The notes under the pieces were generated by a model. That model worked only from the letters and a program-made list of their open reading frames with translations. It had not been told where the DNA came from and made no database searches. A stretch of DNA of 64,000 nucleotides, from positions 3,175,052 to 3,239,051 of the forward strand of contig PTFA01000024.1 of assembly GCA_003342895.1 (NCBI GenBank). The letters are read 5' to 3'. The stretch's first letter is position 1; every line of letters starts with the position of its first letter. This document shows, piece by piece, positions 25,061 through 37,075 of this stretch. Both the position numbers and the translations under genes were made by a program. The stretch is from Casuarius casuarius. Lineage: Eukaryota > Chordata > Aves > Casuariiformes > Casuariidae.

Positions 25061-26284
25061 GTGAATATTGATAGTGTATATATACACATTATATATAAAT
25101 ACAGTATATATTTATATTTTTCAAGTCAGTCTGTTGAAGGTATGGAACTAATCTTCTGTGCCATGTGTTTTTAACAGAAGAAACATGCCAATTGTGATTG
25201 TTCAGATAAAAGTAGAATTCAGCAGTCTCAATTTCTTGAGAAACTAAATATTGGGAATCTTATTTATAATTTTATCTAAAAAGCACAATTATGGGGAGAA
25301 CACAGAACAGAGTACATTGGTTAAATACCAAGGAGATTGAATTCAGCAACTAGTATTCCAACACGGAAATTTAGCATAAAATGGTTTTTAAAAGCGTTAT
25401 TCAGTGTCACTGATTTCAAAAGCATTTTATCTTTCTGATGTCAAGTTTGAATTCTTATATGATGCTATTCAAAACATTTGTAACTTGCTTTAACAATGAC
25501 TTGATGTGATCTCTCTGTGTACGAGGTATGTGCATTTGATTTTTCTAACAATTATATAACTTACTATTCTGCAACTTTAATTTATTAATCTGAATGATAA
25601 GGTTATTTACAAGTAGTTCTCTGCTTATGGTGAAGATTTAGATGTCCTTGACTACCAGTCTCCAATGAGATGTTATATTCTGATTAGACGAGTTCAAATA
25701 ATTTGTGTTTAATAGGTTTAATACAAGATATACATGGTTGGTCAAAGACATAGCTGAAAAATCTTTTCTTCTTATAAACAGTGAAAACTATCATGACTCA
25801 GTGATCAGTTTTGCAAATGATGTCACTTGGATTTACTTAGTTATTAGGTGCCTCTTCCCAAGGTACCACTTGAAGCTGGCCTTCAGCACATGCTAGGTGT
25901 TACAAATGTACTGCTTATCTCTAAATATCAAGTTGGAAAAAAAATATATACACTAAAGATGTATTTTTGGCAGAAATATCCTTGGCTTTTGGTATTGGGA
26001 AGTGTTTTAACGAATGTTTGTGCTGTTCAAGCACAAGCACTGACTGTATGAATTTACTTTCTTATTGTATGAACCTCAGTTCTTATTTATGTAGTATCAT
26101 CAAGAGCCAAATTCAATTTGCATTTTGATGAACACAATTTCTGTAAAGGCAGAGTTTGTGCCAGAGTAACCGTCGTCAGAATTTATCTGGGGCCCCAAGG
26201 TCTCCTCTGGCACCAACAGCTCCAATCAAATCTTCATACTTGATCTAGAAAGGCCTAGACTCAGCAGGATGAGTCTAGATTAAG

Positions 26285-26375
26285 CGCCTGCCTACCTTGA
26301 AGAAGTCAATAGGACTATGTAAAGTTAGAATTTGGTTTTAAGAATTTGCTAAATTGGGGCAAAACTGACTGAAGG
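26285..26375 (+). repeat. Possible ancient amniote repeat fragment
   Basis: The order GAAGTCAATAGGACTATGTAA, AAGTTAGAA and TTAAGAATTTGCTAAATTG followed by GGGC resembles, with decay, a repeat very common in turtles and crocodilians, in which AAGTCAATGGGACTA is followed by AAAGTTA and then by TTAAGTGCTTTGCTGA with GGGGCC. Identified by eye; the family is not assigned. Confidence 0.4.
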
Positions 26376-27150
26376 ATTCACTTAGAATCCATTCAGATAG
26401 GATTGTTGTGATAAATTTCTGAAATAATTTTCTTGCACTTTCTGCTTCGAAATGCAGTAAAGTTGCCACTTCATGAGATTTTGGTTGATCTCACGAACAA
26501 AAATGATTAAGGCATCTAAGGCTAATCATGTGACTCATGCAATAAAAATACATTTACTTCTGTGATCAAGACATTCAGAAGCCAAACTAGGACACTCAGT
26601 GAACCAGATGCTTCTGATTCATTTTATTACAGATATTTATTAGCTATTAGTTGATCCTTCTAGGTTTGGGTGGGCACTGAGAGAAAGAAATTAAATGCTG
26701 CACTGCAACCCAAATTAGCATGGCAGTGAGATGAATGGATATTTTCAAAGTTGCTTCAATCTTTTACCAGTATGGAAATTGCAAGGGAAAGTGAGGAGAT
26801 TTCATACCCCCCAAAGCAGCAGCCATCCAACTGTCTGACTGTGATGGTAGGAAGGAAAATATTTTATTCTGCTGAGTGTGCTTACACTGTGAAAAGTGAC
26901 TCCATTAAGATGGGCACCCTGTAGTTTAGGCTGGATCACTGGCTGTAGCTGAATCTTTTTTCCTCCTGATTTGCTTTGCATCCATGAAGACCAGAACTCC
27001 AATATTTAATAAAACCAAGATGATTCTGATTTCTCTGTTTCATCGCAGAAACTGGGGCCTTTGCCATGTCCAAATAGTACCTAAGCCTTAACCTGGTGCT
27101 GTTTAGAGATCCAAGTTTTCATGTCTTTCATGCTCATACGGACAAATTGT

Positions 27151-27219
27151 CTTCTTCTTCTTCTTCTTCTTCTTCTTCTTCTTCTTCTTCTTCTTCTTCT
27201 TCTTCTTCTTCTTCTTCTT
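27151..27219 (+). repeat. (CTT)23 microsatellite
   Basis: Twenty-three uninterrupted CTT units, then T-rich sequence. It is a homopurine/homopyrimidine mirror repeat of the GAA/TTC class. It lies 2.3 kb past the SHC3 stop, so it could be in a distal 3' UTR. Purity and length predict length polymorphism. Confidence 0.98.
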
Positions 27220-30200
27220 TTTAATTAAAGCTACGTTTTTTCTAACCTCAGATCTTGTAAACTGAAAACAAGACTGAGTCAGGCCAGATGCTTTTGTTGT
27301 TGTCAGTAGGAAAAATTCTGAGGTAAAAGGCTGAGAAATTGAGCATGCTGGTTTTCTGTTAGAAAGTGGGGCTTCAGGAATATCAAGGTTTTGCCTGGGG
27401 AAAAAAAAAGTTTCAAAAAATAGTTCACATCTGCTTGGAAGAACCTAAGTAATAAATTTTGTTTTACGTCTGCATGTTGAAACAAAACATTCTGAAGTGA
27501 AAATATCTAATTAAAAAGTGGTAGTTTGTTTAAGTGCTAAATCTGAAAATACTTTGAGTTCATGATTGTGATTCTAAATATTGCAGAAATTTACTGCTCC
27601 AAAATTGTTTTTGAGGTTTCATCTTTCCATTCCTATGCATACTAGAATCTATTGAAATACACTGCAGGATGTAAATTCAGTTTTCCAACCTGCTCTATTT
27701 AGCACTTTTCCCTGGTATTTGCTATATCACCAAGTGAACCTAGTTCTAAAAATTAAACATAGAGGTATATAAATAAGCATGTGAGGTCTAAGCCTAAGTA
27801 TCTTTTAGCTATGTCTGTAACAAAACCTGCCTATTTAGCTTCATTAGAAAAAAGAGATTCTCCATCAAAAAATTGAATGATAATATGTTATTGTACATCT
27901 AGCTATTTATGTTTAATACAGATGGGCCAACTGGAAATTTTAACATGCTTGATACACTTTATTTAAAGAGCATCCATGTCTCACCACATTCCAGTTTGAA
28001 ACATTTCAGTTCCCACCTTTTTCCTCATATCTAACACTTGTCATTCCATGCCGCCACCTGTCTACAGCCATGCCCTGGGAAGCTGTTAGTGTGGTATCAC
28101 TATGAAAGAAGGCCTTTTCGGTACTTAAAACATCGTTACGTATCTCTTCAGTAAGTGCTAGATGCCTAACTTTCTCAGGCACATTTAAAAATCCCACCTT
28201 CTGCCTACCTGTTTTAGATTCCTAAATACACAGTCAGTACACCCCTGGAAAACTGTGACAAGATATGGGTCTATAAATGAAGGCACTATTCATACTCCGA
28301 AATAAGCATCTGAAAGGTTTTACCCTTCTCCTGCCTGTAGCTTTAATAACTTAGCAGCCAATTAGCTGCATGGTTTGGACATTAAGCAGGTGGCAAGGAA
28401 ACACAAAATAACATTCTCCATGGTAAAAAAGCTTGGCAGAAGTATTAAATTCCCCTAAGTACATTTCAGAAGCTCTGCCTCCCAAGAAACTTTGTGTATT
28501 TTAAGCTGCTCTGTCAGCATGTCCAGTTTTCCCTGCTCGTCATGTCTGTTGTAACAAAGGCTACCCTAATATTGCCTAATTTTAGTGATTTCTACTGAGT
28601 CTTGTAAATTTACTTTTTCAGTAAAATCCCCTCTCTTAGAGTCATGGTACTGAACGATCACCCTATTTTTAAAACCACTAAGTGCATTGGTATCACAGGG
28701 GATAGCTGAGAAAACAGAACCGAGTAAGAAACTCCCAGCATCTTGCAAGACTGTCTAAATTCATTTCAAGTCTGATGTGAAGAGAGGTAAAATCTGATTA
28801 TCAGTTTTGTTCCCAGTTGCCTTACAACGATGTGAATCACTGGCATTGAAAATGGATTGGATTCTTTAAATAGGACTTTTAAAAATGAACTAAATGCTTC
28901 TGATTCATTGCAGATATATAGTAATTATTGGGCTAAAACAAATTTTCTGGTGAAGTTGGCAGTGACAGATCTGACAGCTGAGTTGCAGTCACGTTTCCAA
29001 ATTTTCAGTTATTTCAGCCGGTTCACAAGCAATGGAAACCTCAAAGGTAGGAAAGGCGACTTGAAAGCTGAATTACCTTTGGACTTCAATGGGAGTTTGG
29101 GCAGTGTGAGGCCTCCCAAGCTCCCTTCACTAATGCCAGAAGAGGATATTCAAGTTGGCCATGTCTGGATGGAGACCATAGGAGAAGGAGAGCCAGTTTC
29201 CACGGCTTACTGCCGGGGGCTTTGCATGAGGGCAGCATATAAGGTTATACAGTAGCTGCCCTCCACTTCCAGCCCTACAGGCTTCCCAGTGGGAGTTACC
29301 ACCGGTTCTGCCAGAAACCTCTCTGCAGCCTGTGCTTGTTCAATAAAAGCCTGAATGCAGGATACAGGCCTGGGACCAGGATTTGAGTACAAAATGCGTA
29401 TTGTTGCATGGAGAAAATGTAGATGTTTACTAACAACCTGGTAGGTGTCATCTGCCACCCCTAAATTTTCTGTATCTGGGGATCTTTTTTTTCTTTTTTT
29501 TTTCCCTCTGCAGAATAGCATGCTCACGTTTCTTAGCATCATGGTCCCCAGACATCATGTTGTGCTGTAGCGGGAGGAGAATTCATAAAACCTGTATCAC
29601 AGTGCAATTGTTGCTGGCACATTAAGTGCCAGATGCCAGCTACAATGTATTCATAACAGAATCTATGCATATTTATGTATCTGTAAGTAATAAATGCTCC
29701 ATTTGAAAGCTAGCACAGTTTTGTAGCCTCCAGGAAATTTGCAGCTCTAGAGCAGAAATTTGCAATTTGTGAATGTTTCCCCATCAGATTACAAATCCAG
29801 CTTTCAGGCCTTTGTTCTTAGCATCCAATGTCTACATGAAGTAAGTGGTAGCACCAAGAATGTACATGAAGCAAACCATATTTGCATAAACAAAATCTGT
29901 GCTGAAGTAACAGATACACTTCTGTGTTTAGCTTCTAGATATGTTTTTTTTTAAATGTCTGTATAAAATCCACATTCAGACTTACCTTAATCTACAATCA
30001 AAAACAGGTAGGTTTGCATGGTCTTTTTCCTCAAATCTGTGCTTGCACAACTTGTGCTTGAAGCTGTCAGGATATGGGCAAATTCCTACAAGAAGCTCTG
30101 TGCTCAGCCACACTTGCTCTGCTCACTTGTACAATGCCTGTGGCCCTTGCTCACAGCTACACGGGATGCAGCTGGAACGAGGGCAGGCCTGTGGAAAACA

Positions 30201-31779
30201 TAGTACAGCCACGTGGTGGGCATGCAAGTTAAGCAGAGGCTTAATAGGGGCTGAAATGCTCTCCTGGGAGAGAAAACTCCAGGGGCAAGAAATGCAAAGC
30301 CTGGAAATATATGCCAACAGGCATATAAGCCTCTCGTGAGAATAGAGAGTCACCACCAAATTATAAACATGGTAACTGGTAGACAGGGGTAGAGCAGAAC
30401 CTCTGAGGGCAATTGCAAAAGGCCCAGGCAATGCCTCAGGCTCATCCCTTTTTGAGACATTTATGTTCCTAAGCCTTGATCTGTTCCTCTGCATCCTCCA
30501 ACATGAGCATCTTGTAGGGCTTCCACTGAGAAAAAGCTTTGTTTTCTTGTCTCAGTAAGAGAAGATTTCAGAGCTATGTATTTCTAACAAAAGGACGGTA
30601 TAGGGGAAAAGCTAAATTCAGGGTGTTTTACCTTGTTTGACTAATAGAAGAGACCATGGAAACCAGAGAAGCAGCTAAAGCTAAAAGTGACTCATTGTGC
30701 TACCCTACTTTCTGGGAGACCAGAAGGATGATTCAGACGATGATGGTAGCCTCAAATTTTGAGATTTACTTGAGATTAAGATGCAGACTTACAGTTTACA
30801 TTGTTATCATGGAAGTTAAACAACATGGAGGTTAAATACGACAGCTTTTTCCAGCTTTTTTGTTTTCTTCAGAGAGGCAAAACCCACCAAAAACACCCAG
30901 GCAAATATTCATTCAAAAAAGTGAAATTTCATGTGAGGTAATGAATGTAAAGATTGTTATTGGTAGAAGATGTATATTTGTGTCCTTTGTGGCTGGATTG
31001 GTGTGATAACTGCTTCTAAGTAAAGTATTGCAGAGTTAAATCTTGAAAGAAGCCAGGTTTCTTCTTTTGAGGTAAATGTTTTTTTCTTTGCATTGTGTAG
31101 ACAGCAAAAACAAAACAAAAAAGTGACTATTTTGCTGTAAAAGGGAGTTTGGCTGTACACTTGGTATTTATTAGCATTTATTACTTGAAAAACATTTTAA
31201 ACTGAGAATCGCAGGAAAAATAGTGTGTGTAGAAATACTGTGATCATTTATATTCCCAACAACTTTTGTGACTCCAGACTTGAAACCTGTTGTGAAATAC
31301 TTTACTAAATCTCAAGTTTTTGCCGGTCTGCTGATTGTGGTATTTTGATTGTAGAGGCAAATTTTGTCTCCGAGGAAGTCCTTGAGCAACACGATTTGAA
31401 GTGTAAGTGTCATGCAACTGTTTTTTGATTATTCAGTTTGTATATGAGTAACAGAAGTAATAAAATAGCCAGTTCTACTACCAAATCTAAATGTACAGAA
31501 AGTGGGCCTGCGTCTGTCCTCCTGCACCCAGGTTCCCTAATAGCCTATTTTTTTTCATATTTGATTGGAGAGATGCCTGCTTTGAAGCAGAATAACTGAA
31601 ACTCTACAGGGCTTACTTGGCTAGTGAGTATTACTAAGTCAATGAACTTCTCAGTAGAAACAGAGACCAAAAATGACAGAGGACCAAATAAAATAGGATG
31701 TGTTTGACCTCAGTTACACTGATTTTGCACTAGAGGAGCCCCAATGAGTTTGACAGAGGTGATTTTGCTTTCCAAGAGT

Positions 31780-32200
31780 TCCACTTTGCCAAAATACCAT
31801 TTTTCGGAAGCGAGTAATTGCTCCTAGGGGCCCCTCTTTCTGGCCCAGCCGGTGGCCTGACCTGGAAAGGTGGCTCTCCCGCCTGGCGTGCTGCACAGGG
31901 GAGGGTGGCCGACCGCATGGCCTCTCTTTGGCGGCTGGTGGCATGGAGAGCCCCTGGGCAAGGGCTGGTGTGCCGAGGAGCAGGGACAGCCCCTTCGCCT
32001 TGGCAGGTAGCTCAGCGGGGCTGATGCTCCCAAGCCATCTCCCTCCAACCTGCTGCACGGGCCCCTCCCGCCTCTCGGACAGCGGCCGAGCAGAAACCCC
32101 CTGAGCATTGCTGCAGCGCCGGCCCCTCCTGAGTTTTGCCATGAGCAGGGATGGGCTCCAGGCTCGAGGTGGGAGCTGGGTCCGCAGCTCCTGGTGAAGT
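31780..32200. promoter_or_regulatory. Isolated CpG-rich patch between convergent genes
   Basis: About 400 bp that is clearly GC- and CpG-richer than its surroundings, with roughly 16 CpGs in the densest 330 bp by eye count. Open frames run through it on both strands (to 154 codons), an expected side effect of few stop codons in GC-rich DNA, with no recognisable protein. It may be an orphan CpG island (enhancer, antisense promoter) or just a GC-rich segment. Confidence 0.4.
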
Positions 32201-34299
32201 CAGTGGCCGAGCTAGTGCTGCTAATTACATTGTGGAAATCCGGAGTTAACTGGCACCAGCAAAGCCAGTTAAATGTTGACGCCAGCAATGCTTAGCGGGA
32301 ATGGATCAGCTGCTCTCAGGATCCCAGGTTTTTAGCTCTTACAGTAGCATTTTTCTTCCATTTACCTTATTGGAGCAATTGGAAATGACAAACCTTGCAG
32401 ATGACACTGCACCCTTAATTACAGTTGCTTATTGTAAAATGTGCCTTTCTTAGGGAACAGCCGTGCGCACTGCTGTTTGTGGAGCAGGTAAGTGTAGGGT
32501 CTGAGTCTGCTCCCAGGAAATCAGAGCCAAAACCTGCCTCTGACTTCGACTGCAGGAGCCTCGGAGCCGACCTACCACCTGCGGTTGACATAAGGTTCTC
32601 GCAGACAGTGCTTTGAGGCACAACAGCTGTAATTTAAATATATACTGTCTATAGAAGACCAAAACCTTTTTGCATTTCTATGAAAGATGACTGCTACATA
32701 ACCACTTCGGTTCAAAGGTTTGAGATTTAAATGAAAGTTTTCTAAATGTTTATGGTACCTAATGGGTTGAAAATACTCTGTAAGACTGTTGGCAACAAAG
32801 CCTCTTGTGAAAGCTTTTTTCCCCCTTAGGTGGTTTCTTTTGCATTTCTTTTGTAATCCAGAACAAAAATAAATATTCCAATTCATGAAATAATATGAAT
32901 GAAATGTCTGTCTGCTTTATAGATTTTCTCCACGTAAAGCAAACCAGTTACTTAAGGGAGACACAATTCAGATTTCTTGTAGGATGAAATCAGTCCGGAA
33001 GAGGACCAACTTGGATTCTGGGTTGTATGTTAAGGAATTTTCTAATATTTTAGCAGGAAAAAAGCTTCTCCAGAAGATCTGGAAAGAAGCGTCCCCTCCA
33101 GCTTTCTCCAGCTTCAAGAATAGGACATCTTCCTGGTTCTTTATGGTCCACTGCCATTAAGCCCTTGGCTTGGCCTTGTCTGAAATTTTACTCTGAAATT
33201 TTTCTAAATCTGGCTTTCACCTAGTATGTCTTAGTGGGATGTACCCACTGAAAAGTGTATCCCCAACAGATTTTTTTTTTCTCTTCAGTCAGAAGTACTT
33301 TGTATATGATATCAGGTTTGTATGTGAACCCATGAGCATTAGGAGCCTGCTGTCAAGTATGGCATGGCAGTGAACTACCAAAAAAATACAGGTCCAAATT
33401 AAGGGATGGAAATCAAGGCAGAGTGAAAGGTTTTTGTAGTAACAAAGATCCACCTTGGATCAACTCTAACAATAGCCGGGGCTAGAAGCCCGCTGTTTAA
33501 ACTCACTTTTAAGGGCCTGTCCTTGGACTTTGTCTATTACAGTTTTTCATTTTTATTTCTCATCTAAATACGGAGAATCATGCAAAACATCCTTAACGTG
33601 AGAGTTGGTGTTGGGTCAGCCGCAATGTTTTCTCAAACAGTTGCGTTGCTAAGGCCCTTCTTACTTACTACAGCAAGGAATGCTGCTGTGTGCCACCACC
33701 TCTCATGCAAACAGTTAGAAACATGTAGGCATTTTCGCAGGCAGTTTTCAAGGAGACCATTTCAGGGGAGATCTTCAAGACTGAAAATACAGCCAAATAG
33801 CCCTCTAAGATCTAAAAACCTAAACCATGACAACGCAATGCAATCACTTCTATTCCTAACAGAGCTGCTAACCCAGCCTGTATTTCTACAGTTTTCACTC
33901 CTTTATCATGCTTAGCTTAGCTTGCTCTTTTTCTCTATGCGCACTGCTTTTCAACATTTTTGGTAGAAATTATTTCATATTTACTACTATCTTGCAGTTG
34001 TTTCTTTCAAATGCAGTTTTTGTTTTCCTTTGTTCTTATACTTGTCTAACAGCATAAAACTTACAAGTAGACTGTTACCACGTAAAAGATAATGACAATG
34101 ACGACGTCTATATTTTAAAGGCTTTTGCTACATACATTACATGATTTATATACTGTACATACTTGGAAAGAGTCTTTTAATGTTGTTGCTTTAAATGATT
34201 GAGACAGGAGTAAAGCTAAGGATCAACTTTTACAAGTTGTGAAATTAAAAAAAACCCTCAACTTTTGATTGTGCATAAGGCAAGGTGTGGTTTGAGACA
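32201..34299. other. Intergenic DNA, no gene recognised
   Basis: AT-rich with a few pyrimidine tracts. A - strand AATAAA (TTTATT at 33553-33558) could serve a distal S1PR3 transcript end. A near-tandem repeat of CTGAAATTTT lies around 33180-33205. I see nothing else here. Confidence 0.6.
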
Positions 34300-34948
34300 T
34301 TAAACAGGAATCTTCATGAGAGCCCAAGAAAGTTGGATGGTTACATTCCTATCGAAAGACAACGGGAACTCATTTGAGCATTTCCCTTCAATCTCCACTG
34401 AAGCCTCCAGCCCTGATGTATTGTTGATGGAAGTACCATGGACCACGTTCATGGGGACCTGACCCCAGATGTTTATGATGTCTTAACCCTTACAGGTCAC
34501 CGGAGCCCCCTCTGAAGTGGACCACCATCCTGAAAGGAGCCTCGTAACCATGCAGTTGTTTGCATAGAGGTTTCTCTGGAACAACCTCTCTAAAGAGTAA
34601 GTTTGGGGCTCCAGGAAAGGTGGAAGATCTTCCAAACCAAATGGGCTCCCATTCCAGATCCAAGGCAGGGTCAGGTACATACAGAAATATTCGCCTCACC
34701 GTTATCCTGCTGTACTGCATCTTCCCTCTTGGGTCTGCAAAAGCACCCAGAGGTTGGAGAAGCATAAGGTCCCACCAACGAACAGTAGGATCTTGTCCCG
34801 CTAGCTGGACTTCTTCCCCGACCGAATCCATAATACGATCCCATGCCATGGTAGCGCCTGGAGACAAAACTAGGAACTCCCCAAGGAAACCTAGTTGTGG
34901 TTCACTGCTTTCTGAAATGATACTTCTCCCTTCCAGAACCGAAGAATC
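34300..34948 (-). pseudogene. Unassigned coding-like relic between SHC3 and S1PR3
   Basis: Two overlapping - strand frames look protein-like. One is open from 34948 to the TAA at 34490-34492 (about 152 codons, no convincing ATG at its start), with Trp-rich text such as TVRWWDLMLLQPLGAF. The other contains GEYFCMYLTLPWIWNG, a GAPVTCKG segment, an internal TAA at 34483-34485, then 60 more codons with two N-glycosylation sequons (NNTS, NVT) to a TAA at 34300-34302; upstream it is broken by several stops. A frameshifted fossil of a secreted or membrane protein (Ig-like, receptor or mobile-element derived) would explain this. I do not recognise the family. It is flanked by ordinary AT-rich DNA, and could instead be chance frames in a locally GC-richer part of the S1PR3 3' flank. 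Confidence 0.35.
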
Positions 34949-34949
34949 T

Positions 34950-35929
34950 CAGCTTAGGTAGTGCATTCACAATGTACACAGGTTTACATGGGTTTGACAT
35001 ACATTTTTAAATACATTGAAAATAGTAAGTAAAAATATATGCATTGAAATAGTACATACACTTGATATATGTGTATTGTTGGGTCACATTTTAACTATTT
35101 TAAATAACAAACGTATATATCCTTTCTCAATCGTTATTTGCTACTGTTTGTTATTTACTACTGTTTGTTTAAAATAAGTTGTGAAATGTCACAGTGACAA
35201 CCGTCATGTTGTCTTTCATTGAACATGAAAAGTTTGAGTAACAGTGAAAAAATAAAAATACTGCATTGATATGGCATGTTAAAGTTCCTCTGTCAGTTTA
35301 AAGCTACTTCTTCATATGTTTTCAAACATCCTCTTTGAAACACATCTATCTACTTGTATAATTTGTCATCTTACACTGTATACTGCAATACGATGTTTAG
35401 CATATTGTAAACTCTTGCCAAACAACGACTTTTTAATAAGGAATTGTACAAATATACAGATATTTATACCACATACATGTAAGGCCATTAACATAACAGC
35501 AAGATACGTATAGAGAACTATAATTGCCAACATATGTAATGAGCCTTTTTCCCAATCAGCAATAATCAGGCTCATTTTCTGATCCTCGGCAGTGTTCAGA
35601 ATGGTGATGTTTCTGATAGATTTTATAGATGTCTTGCAAGATCAGGCAGTGCCATATATAACCACATATATGCAATGCCATCGCAGTGTACAATGTCACT
35701 GGACATGCACGGACTCTGTCCTGGCTGTTGGGTGAGTAGCAGGAAAAGTTTTCCTGAATCAGGTGCGTTGCTGAATGAATACCCAAAGCAAATGATTGCT
35801 GATAAATAAGTCTTCAAAGTTAAATAAGTGGTTAGTGTTTTCCCCTATGATTTAAGTGCATGAACATTGGAACTCCATTTGTAGTTTAACCCTAAAAGCC
35901 ACAGAAACGTCCTTGTCTTGAGGAGTCTT
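34950..35929 (-). other. S1PR3: S1PR3 3' UTR, probable
   Basis: AT-rich DNA directly after the S1PR3 stop on the - strand. Candidate poly(A) signals include an AATAAA that overlaps the stop codon (35929-35934) and an ATTAAA (TTTAAT at 35432-35437). A 17-bp tandem duplication lies at 35133-35166. The true end of the transcript is not visible. Confidence 0.55.
35133..35166 (+). repeat. Two-copy tandem repeat, 17-bp unit
   Basis: GTTATTTGCTACTGTTT is followed directly by GTTATTTACTACTGTTT, differing at one base. It is a recent slippage duplication in the probable S1PR3 3' UTR. Confidence 0.85.
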
Positions 35930-37075
35930 TTATTTACAGAATTTTCCATTGTGAAATGAAGATTCATTTTTCTCAATGATACATGAGGGAACATTCATCT
36001 GTGGGAAATCATCCTTTGGCTTCTGGGTATTGCTGCTGCTGGATTTACTTCGACTGTGATCTGGCGTGGGCTGAATAGGCAAGGATCTGGCCACTTTGGA
36101 TTTCACCAGGCAGCCACAAACAAGGCGAAAGAAAGCCCGACGCATTTCCTTACTGGCCAAAGTGTAGATGATGGGATTCATTGCAGAGTTGATGACGGCC
36201 AAAGCAATAAACCAGTTGGCTTTGTACAAGACGGAGCACTCCTTGACCCTGCAGGCCACATCGATGAGGAACAGAATGAAGAGCGGCGACCAACAGGCAA
36301 TGAAGACGCCAACGACGATCACAACCGTCCGAAGGAGAGCCATGGAGCGCTCGGAGTTACTGTGGTTGGTGACGTTGCGGCTGCTGGACTTCACCAGGAT
36401 GTAGATACGTGCATAAAGGATAACGATAGCTACCAAAATGGCTATGAAGATACTTATGCAGAACACAACATACTTCTTGGAGTAAAGAGGCAAAATTGTC
36501 GAGCAATCCGGTAAGTTGTTTATACAGTTCCAGCCGAGGATGGGTAAGGCACCCAAGGAGACCGAAATCAGCCAGCACGTTCCAATGAGCAGGAACACTC
36601 GGTATTTCTTATTCGCATCGTAAGGCCTCATTTTAATCATAGTCAAATGCCGCTCGATGGCTATTGCTAATAAGCTGAAGGTGGAAGCTCCCAGGGCAAC
36701 AAACATGCTGCCTTCCCTAATGAACCAGATTGTGGAGGACAAGCTCAGAGTTTTTTTCCCAGACATAAGTATGTTTACTTTGTAAACAATCCCAGCTAGA
36801 AGATCACAGAGAGCTAGATTGCCAATAAAAAAGTACATGCGGTTGTGAAACTTATTGTTTTTCCAAATGGCAATCAACACCATCAAGTTTTCCAGGACTA
36901 TAAAGCTACACAGGATGAGAAATGCAATGGTTGGCAGGTCTACCTTATCAGTTGCCTTTTCTCTGAGAATAAGCTTTCCTGTGTAATTGTAATGCAGCAC
37001 AATCAGGGAGTCCATCTCCTCTCCTCCTTGGGGGCCACCGAGAGCGGCAGGTGACACAGTGATGGCTGCCATCAT
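35930..37075 (-). CDS. S1PR3: S1PR3, sphingosine-1-phosphate receptor 3 (intact, 381 codons)
   Basis: Class A GPCR for sphingosine-1-phosphate in the plasma membrane, coupling to Gi, Gq and G12/13 (vascular tone, heart rate, endothelial and glial responses). The single-exon frame of 381 residues is close to the human length (378). Visible features: N-glycosylation sequon NYT at residue 30; TM1 near 47-71; Arg120-Glu121, the conserved pair that contacts the S1P head group; ERH (141-143), the S1P-receptor form of DRY; Cys184/Cys191 in extracellular loop 2; CWSP (261-264) in TM6; NPIIY (300-304) in TM7; Cys320/Cys322, likely palmitoylated, after helix 8; a Ser-rich tail. It is called S1PR3 rather than S1PR1 because the [17 protein letters not shown] loop and the RSKSSSSN tail fit S1PR3, and SHC3 is next door. 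Two ATGs are in tandem: the second (37070-37072) has A at -3 and G at +4 and is the better start, giving 380 residues. Confidence 0.97.
   Translation of the reverse strand: MMAAITVSPAALGGPQGGEEMDSLIVLHYNYTGKLILREKATDKVDLPTIAFLILCSFIVLENLMVLIAIWKNNKFHNRMYFFIGNLALCDLLAGIVYKVNILMSGKKTLSLSSTIWFIREGSMFVALGASTFSLLAIAIERHLTMIKMRPYDANKKYRVFLLIGTCWLISVSLGALPILGWNCINNLPDCSTILPLYSKKYVVFCISIFIAILVAIVILYARIYILVKSSSRNVTNHSNSERSMALLRTVVIVVGVFIACWSPLFILFLIDVACRVKECSVLYKANWFIALAVINSAMNPIIYTLASKEMRRAFFRLVCGCLVKSKVARSLPIQPTPDHSRSKSSSSNTQKPKDDFPQMNVPSCIIEKNESSFHNGKFCK

Larger units (their letters stand above)
25061..31760. other. AT-rich 3' UTR or intergenic DNA, no gene recognised
   Basis: Nearly 7 kb downstream of SHC3. 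It holds a 14-bp palindrome GTGTATATATACAC (25074-25087), an ancient-repeat fragment (26285-26375), a (CTT)23 run, several AATAAA motifs and only short chance open frames. Part may be a distal SHC3 3' UTR. The 132-codon frame at 28857-29255 has no recognisable domain and is not called as a gene. Confidence 0.6.

Noticed and set aside
26608..28915. Shared 16-mer ATGCTTCTGATTCATT at about 26609 and 28892
   Set aside because: Flanks do not align beyond a few bases, so it is probably chance and not a dispersed repeat.
28857..29255. 132-codon + strand frame downstream of SHC3
   Set aside because: Includes text from a probable old repeat (phrase TTCAATGGGAGTTTGG) and lies in SHC3 3' flank; no homologue recognised.
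31824..32288. 154-codon - strand frame in the CpG-rich patch
   Set aside because: Composition-driven; overlapping open frames on both strands and no recognisable motifs.
36056..36514. 152-codon open frame on the + strand
   Set aside because: It lies entirely opposite the S1PR3 coding sequence and is the usual antisense shadow of a GC-balanced coding region.
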